DNA from: Escallonia rubra
Taxonomy: Eukaryota; Streptophyta; Magnoliopsida; Escalloniales; Escalloniaceae
NCBI GenBank assembly: GCA_033065855.1
Contig: JAVXUO010001091.1
Coordinates: 62,001 to 126,000 of the forward strand
Length of the DNA: 64,000 bases
Direction of reading: 5' to 3'
The stretch's first letter is position 1. Every line of letters starts with the position of its first letter. Below are positions 58,816 to 64,000 of this stretch, in pieces. The notes below the pieces were generated by a model. It did no database searches and had not been told where the DNA came from. It was given only the letters and a program-made list of their open reading frames with translations. Both the position numbers and the translations under genes were made by a program.

Positions 58816-61800
58816 TTCTGTCTATTGTCAATTTGCTAATGGAGACCGCATATAGTAGTAATAAATTATAGTTTTCATAGCAACAAATATTATGGTAGGC
58901 AATCATTGTGGTACATTGGGTTGGTCACAACTCACAAGCAATGGTAGTTGTAGAGGTTTTATATTGCATTAACGTTACTCTATGATTGGTGTGGCTCCTA
59001 GTATGGGGATATGCAGAAAAGATCCATTGTGCAATGAGATCAAGCAGAACAAGAACCATAATGAGAAAAGGTTATTTTGTGCATGAAATGTGGGGGTGAT
59101 GAATTGACACCAAAAATGGCCCTTCTAGACAAAACAACGTGACAAGTGATACACGAAACTTTGTTTTTAGAAACAGCTCCATAATTTATGGGGTCACACC
59201 ATTCAAACTTTTGGGTTTGAGCCAGATTTAAGAACTTTATTGAGATAAAAGGGTAACACCGTTCAAACTTGGGGAGCTGTTTTTGAGGAACATCGAGATG
59301 GAGATCCGAACCGATGGTCAGATACGATATACACTGTTTCGAAAATAACGGTGTACATCGTATTGAAAGTGATGAAAACATGTATAATCTTGTCTAATAC
59401 CATTTCCAGAGTACAAAAATAACAAACTTTTAATTAGGTATATGTCTTTTCAAAAAGTTATGAAGATACTCAACTCATGTCAATTGGATACTGGCTTTCA
59501 ATACGTTTTGGTTGCAGAATAAGTGGATGTAATTCAATGGCTTCCAAAAAGTAGTGAAAAGTATCCTCAAAAAGTAAGTTCAATTTACTCAAGAATAGAT
59601 GGAAATATTACACAGAAAGCTTCCTTTGGCCAAATGCAAAGATAAGAACGATGAAAATGCTTCAGAGACATAGTGAAATGTCCGTATAAGATTGTCAATA
59701 AATATTATTCCATCGTATTAGAGAATTTCAAATTGACCAAAAATAAGTTTTTGTATACTACTAGTTTTAGGTTTTCTTTTGCCCCTGCAAAAGAGGTCTC
59801 TTGAGTTCATGGCCCAACAAGTTCACTGTACTCCCGTCGTATTTGTATTTTGTGAGGGATCGATCGATCAATCAATCAATGTGAGTGAAATATTGCTCTC
59901 ACAATTCATGACGTGAATGTAGCTTGTATGAGTTCAATATAAGTAGAAAACACTTATATGTTCCGGGTTGATTTGGGACCGTTGGAAAGATATCCAGAAA
60001 TAATTCTATAGTTTCCTTAAACTCTCTTTCAATCGCATCGACCTCACGTAAGTTTAACGTTTTTTAATAGTAATAATGAACGGACCTTATTACTAGACAG
60101 TAGTATTACAAGACAATTGATTTTACTACTCCTACAGTTCTACGGTTGCTTCTTGACTGCACTGGCATGGGCCATGTAGTGCTATTTTTGATTGAATCAC
60201 ATCATACACTTTACAATGATTCAAACCTTTATGTGGTAGTACATTATACCATCATTATCTGATGGACGGTTGAAAATTGTCAAGGACTCATTCTCAATTG
60301 CAGCCAAGAAAGTGGACAAGGCTTCTTCTTTGTTTGTTTGTTTTTTTTTTCCCCCCTTTTCCAAGAGCAAGACATATGGGATTGATAATTTTTGCTTCCA
60401 ATCCGAGTTATAAAAATATACCTATAGCTCTTTATATAGTGATAATTAATGATCTTTTGAATAATTAGAGATACTTTTGTTAACAGTTCTATCGACGGTT
60501 CTTACTAACATTTTTCTTAGAATTACTGTATAAATGCTTAAAATAATATTTAGAGACCATTAGTTATCGTTGTATAAACAGTTGTAATCATCTTATTACG
60601 ACTTGGATAGCCGCTGACAAAAATAGGAATCAATAAAGGTAGCTCGGTTGCTACTAAGTATTGGCTCAGAAACAATTGCATGTGTTAGTATGAAAGTATC
60701 CAACTCAAAACTAATTGGATGTGTGTGAATAGGCCACACGACTTATATATCGAAGTGTTAGTTGTTATTTTCCTTACGTGAAACTTATAACTTAACAGTT
60801 AGAAGTGGTTAAGGGGATTGCTCTTTTTCTTAATCTTTTTTTTAAGTTCAAACCTTGAGACCAGTACCCTCTAACCCAAATGCATCAATTGATGTGAAAA
60901 GTACGTTATTTAGATCGTTCGAAAATAGACTTAATCTCGGTTCACTCTAAAATCAATTCGAAAATAACCTTCATTGTCAAAAAGAAAAAAGGAAAGAGAA
61001 AATGATGAAGTAAGCCAGCCAGCAGCCAGCTTGAAGAAAAGTTGGTGGGACTTTATGCTTGTGACAGAGACCAGAAATTAGTGTGCAGGCAGGGAGTTTT
61101 CCTTTTCAATCAAAAAGGACAATTTTACTCCTTCCTTTCTTGCTCTCACTCATCCCTTCCTTTGGACGAAGAAACGGGGCAAAGTGGCGCCGGTGGGAGG
61201 GAAACTAGATTTTTGGACGGAGTTTTGACCAAATATTGACTCAGTCAGAGAATCCTCCCCTATTCTTCGGGTGTATTAACACGCCCAATCTGGACCCTCC
61301 ATTTTACTTACTTTTTACTATCCAACCCACCCCTGCATAGCTTTACTGGGGCCGTAACAAAAATTTATTGCGACATGATAAAGTGATCTCGGTGTCAGTT
61401 AAATGTCGCTTTTGTTTACCGCCAATCATCTCATAAGTCAATTAATCGCAATCGGACTCAATATAATGCCCAAACTTCTTTCTCCCAATAACATTTTCTT
61501 TAAACAAACTCGAAGAAGTTTTTTATTGTAACTTGAGATTTTTGTCTTCTTAGTTACACCGAATAGCGAAATTACTTTTTAAATATGCCAAATAGTACAT
61601 AAAATTACAAAACTATAACGTCAATTGACACTCGCTCTGATGGATTTAAATAAACACAATAACAATACGGGAAGAAAAATTTAGAAAAATCGACAAATGC
61701 TCAGCATTAATGTTCTAGTACATTTTGAAACTTGGTATTGAGCGCAAATTGTAATAGCTTAGGCAAGCTGCTGCTCTCCACCTCGCAAAGCCACCTTCTT

Positions 61801-64000
61801 CTGGAAGTGCAAAAACAAAACCATACCACCTTTTTCTTTTTCCTTTTTTCTTTTAATGCTATCTTTTCCTTGAAACAACACAAATAAATCCATTAACACC
61901 AAGCTCGGTTCACGCGGGTTCAAAATAATATCAATATTCTTTTTTAAAAAAAAATTGCAAGTAAGACGTACGACCAAGTTTTTCAAAAGAAGCCATAAAA
62001 ATTATTGAAAAATGCTTATTCGGTCTTTTATCGACACATGAGCTATTTAATTTGTATCAGTAGAAAGTGTATAAATACATTTCTAATAGTTTCACGGTTC
62101 TAAATAATACATGATTAACTGTATAGATATACACTAATTTATGTACATATGCATATATGTATGAGTGCTTGTACCAACGGTTGATAACATACATGCATAA
62201 TAGCATAAGAAGGATAATGTCGTGTGTTGCGTAAGATATACTCCTCTCGCCATTCATTCACCATATATACAAGCTAAATATAGAAACACTTTGAATATAC
62301 ACTTCGTACCAAGAACATGAACACAATGATGTAGGCCTTGACAATTGAGAAAAGTTAGCGGATCTAAAATTATAATCAACCGGTAACTTGCCATATATGC
62401 AGAGACGATAGTGAGAAGATGATAGAAAAGTAGCTAACATGTTAAATGACCTGATTATTCACTTATTACCTGTTAATGGAGATAAGTTAAAATGTAATAC
62501 ATGGGTAAAATTTCGAAGTTCGAAAAGTGTGCTGAACCATAACAGTGCCCTCCCGTAACGATAGTAGAATTGCTAACAACATTTCTGAACACATTTCGTC
62601 CATAAAAATTCACTAACACCACCCAGGTTTTCGTATTGTCCCAACTAAAGATCAATAACGGTGCTCTCTCTTAACGATAATCCAGATAGAACATTTTTAA
62701 ATGCATTTTGTCCGGAAAAAAATTTCACCAACGACGATTACCACGATTACAGCAGAGAATCGAACAGTAACATTTTAGTATTGATTGATTGATGATAATA
62801 ATAGCAGTGGTAGATGAACACATGGACAACAGCCAGGATTTCTTGTAGGAAGATCTAAAGCTTAAAATACATCACTCAAGAGGGTACGGTGGTTGAACTT
62901 TGTCAGTGATCAGTATCAACTATCAATGGCTATGTGAACGTGCACTATGCAAATGACCAGTTGGATTACCAAATGCCACGCTCGGTCAAGGCGAGTGTCA
63001 CCCACGCGTGTTGCTTCTCTTGTGTATTTCCGAAATTGCACTTGTAGGGGGTGGGGGGGGGGGGGGGGGGGGGTTCATTTGATGCAAAAAAACAAAAAAT
63101 GAAATATATTCTTCTTATCTACTACTAATTCAATTTTGACCAAAATTGGTGGTGTCCGTGCTTTGGAAACGACGTCATTTTGCCAAACTAGTTTGCACGT
63201 TGATCGAGAACGTAGTTTTTCTTCCTTTGTTCTTTTATTTCTATCTTTCTCTTGATTGTTTTTCTCTTGTCGTCGATTTATCACCGACGGATGAGAATTA
63301 TATGGTACACTTTTTAGTGGTTTGAAATTAGTTGTAATTCTAATTGTTACTATTAAATGAGTAAAACTTTTTACAAAATAATCAATGATGCGTCAAATTT
63401 GTGAGTCCAGTAAAATCACACATAAGTTTCCAAGCGATTATTGTTTGTATAATTACAACGTTTGTTCGTTCAAATTTCCTTTTCAACAGTAGGTTTTGCT
63501 CATATAGTAATAATTTTTACTAAAGTATACATATACTACATTTTAAGCCACTCGGAATGCAGTTTCAGCCGAGGAGCTCAAAATGCAATTGAACATGAAC
63601 TTGGAAACATGCAACCTGAAAATGTTCGAAGTAATGCCAATTATGACATTGTTATTATGCTTACAAAAACATGTATTTAATCATCGACAACATCGCCACT
63701 CACATTAATTACATTTCTTTCGTACTTTTTATCTCAACTTGCACGAGTACCTTAAAAAGTGTTCGTATAGCAAAGGATGTGGTTAGAGCTCAAGTGACAA
63801 ATTCGTAGTACGGATCGCAGCAATTGGTTCTCACTTTTGTTTATTTCTTTTCTAAATTTTCTCTCTTTCCTCTTCTTTCACTTTCTTACACGTGAGAGTT
63901 TCTCCTTGTCGGAGCCTATCAATTGATCATTAATAGGCTCCGACAAGAACCAACAATGGAAATTCGCTAGCCTTAAAAGCACGAAATCAAGGTTTCATTG
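58816..64000. other. Intergenic, no gene recognised
   Basis: AT-rich sequence without a frame I can support on either strand. Short frames (for example 59040-59381 minus, 63462-63680 plus) have no known motifs or consistent splice sites. A (GATC/AATC)n patch lies at about 59859-59880. It may include a distal promoter of a gene beyond the window. Confidence 0.45.
63048..63073 (+). repeat. Poly-G tract
   Basis: An uninterrupted run of more than 20 G residues after 'gggggtg'. Such a run can fold into G-quadruplex and is also a spot where assembly length is unreliable. Confidence 0.9.

Noticed and set aside
1-64000. CRISPR arrays, prokaryotic operons, tRNA or rRNA genes
   Set aside because: No spaced short repeats, no ribosome-binding-site/operon pattern and no tRNA cloverleaf or rRNA motif was seen; the DNA is plainly plant nuclear.

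Overview
The window looks like nuclear DNA of a flowering plant, almost certainly a dicot. Genes are interrupted by GT..AG introns, intergenic DNA is AT-rich, a TIR-class immune-receptor domain is present (TIR-NB-LRR genes are a dicot hallmark), and Copia, LINE, hAT, MULE, Tourist-like and TRIM elements are nested in one another. One ambiguous base (N, near 30388) points to a draft assembly. No tRNA, rRNA or CRISPR array was seen.

Layout. 0.7-15.1 kb: two copies of one dispersed repeat (684-2113 and 12397-15125) flank a small intact gene for the GPI-anchor enzyme subunit PIG-Y (coding exons 6366-6532 and 9473-9566) and a LINE 3' end. The second repeat copy carries a Tourist-like insertion filled with GGT/GGC triplets. 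16.2-20.2 kb, minus strand: six exons in one continuous frame predict a 536-residue protein that joins a TIR domain to two CBM22 xylan-binding modules, with no NB-ARC, LRR or GH10 catalytic domain. This is the most unusual object in the window. 20.2-31.7 kb is retroelement territory: a solo LTR, a diverged 240-bp tandem repeat, a 5'-truncated Copia and a full-length broken Copia with both LTRs and target duplications. 33.1-33.9 kb: a small two-exon coiled-coil gene of unknown function. 36.1-44.2 kb: an hAT element with a MULE nested inside it, then an Ac-like hAT transposase relic split by a MITE and a LINE-like element. 44.4-49.8 kb, minus: an intact five-exon gene for a 293-residue membrane protein resembling HERP/HERPUD, with a MULE-type MITE in intron 1. 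51.8-57.2 kb: a non-processed pseudogene of vacuolar ATPase subunit H that has lost its middle exons. The remaining ~6.8 kb holds one MITE, a poly-G tract and no recognisable gene.

The host genes do not form a pathway: PIG-Y and the HERP-like protein both relate to the endoplasmic reticulum, but nothing suggests they are co-regulated. Assignments rest on reading translations and splice sites by eye and on remembered family sequences; no database search was run.
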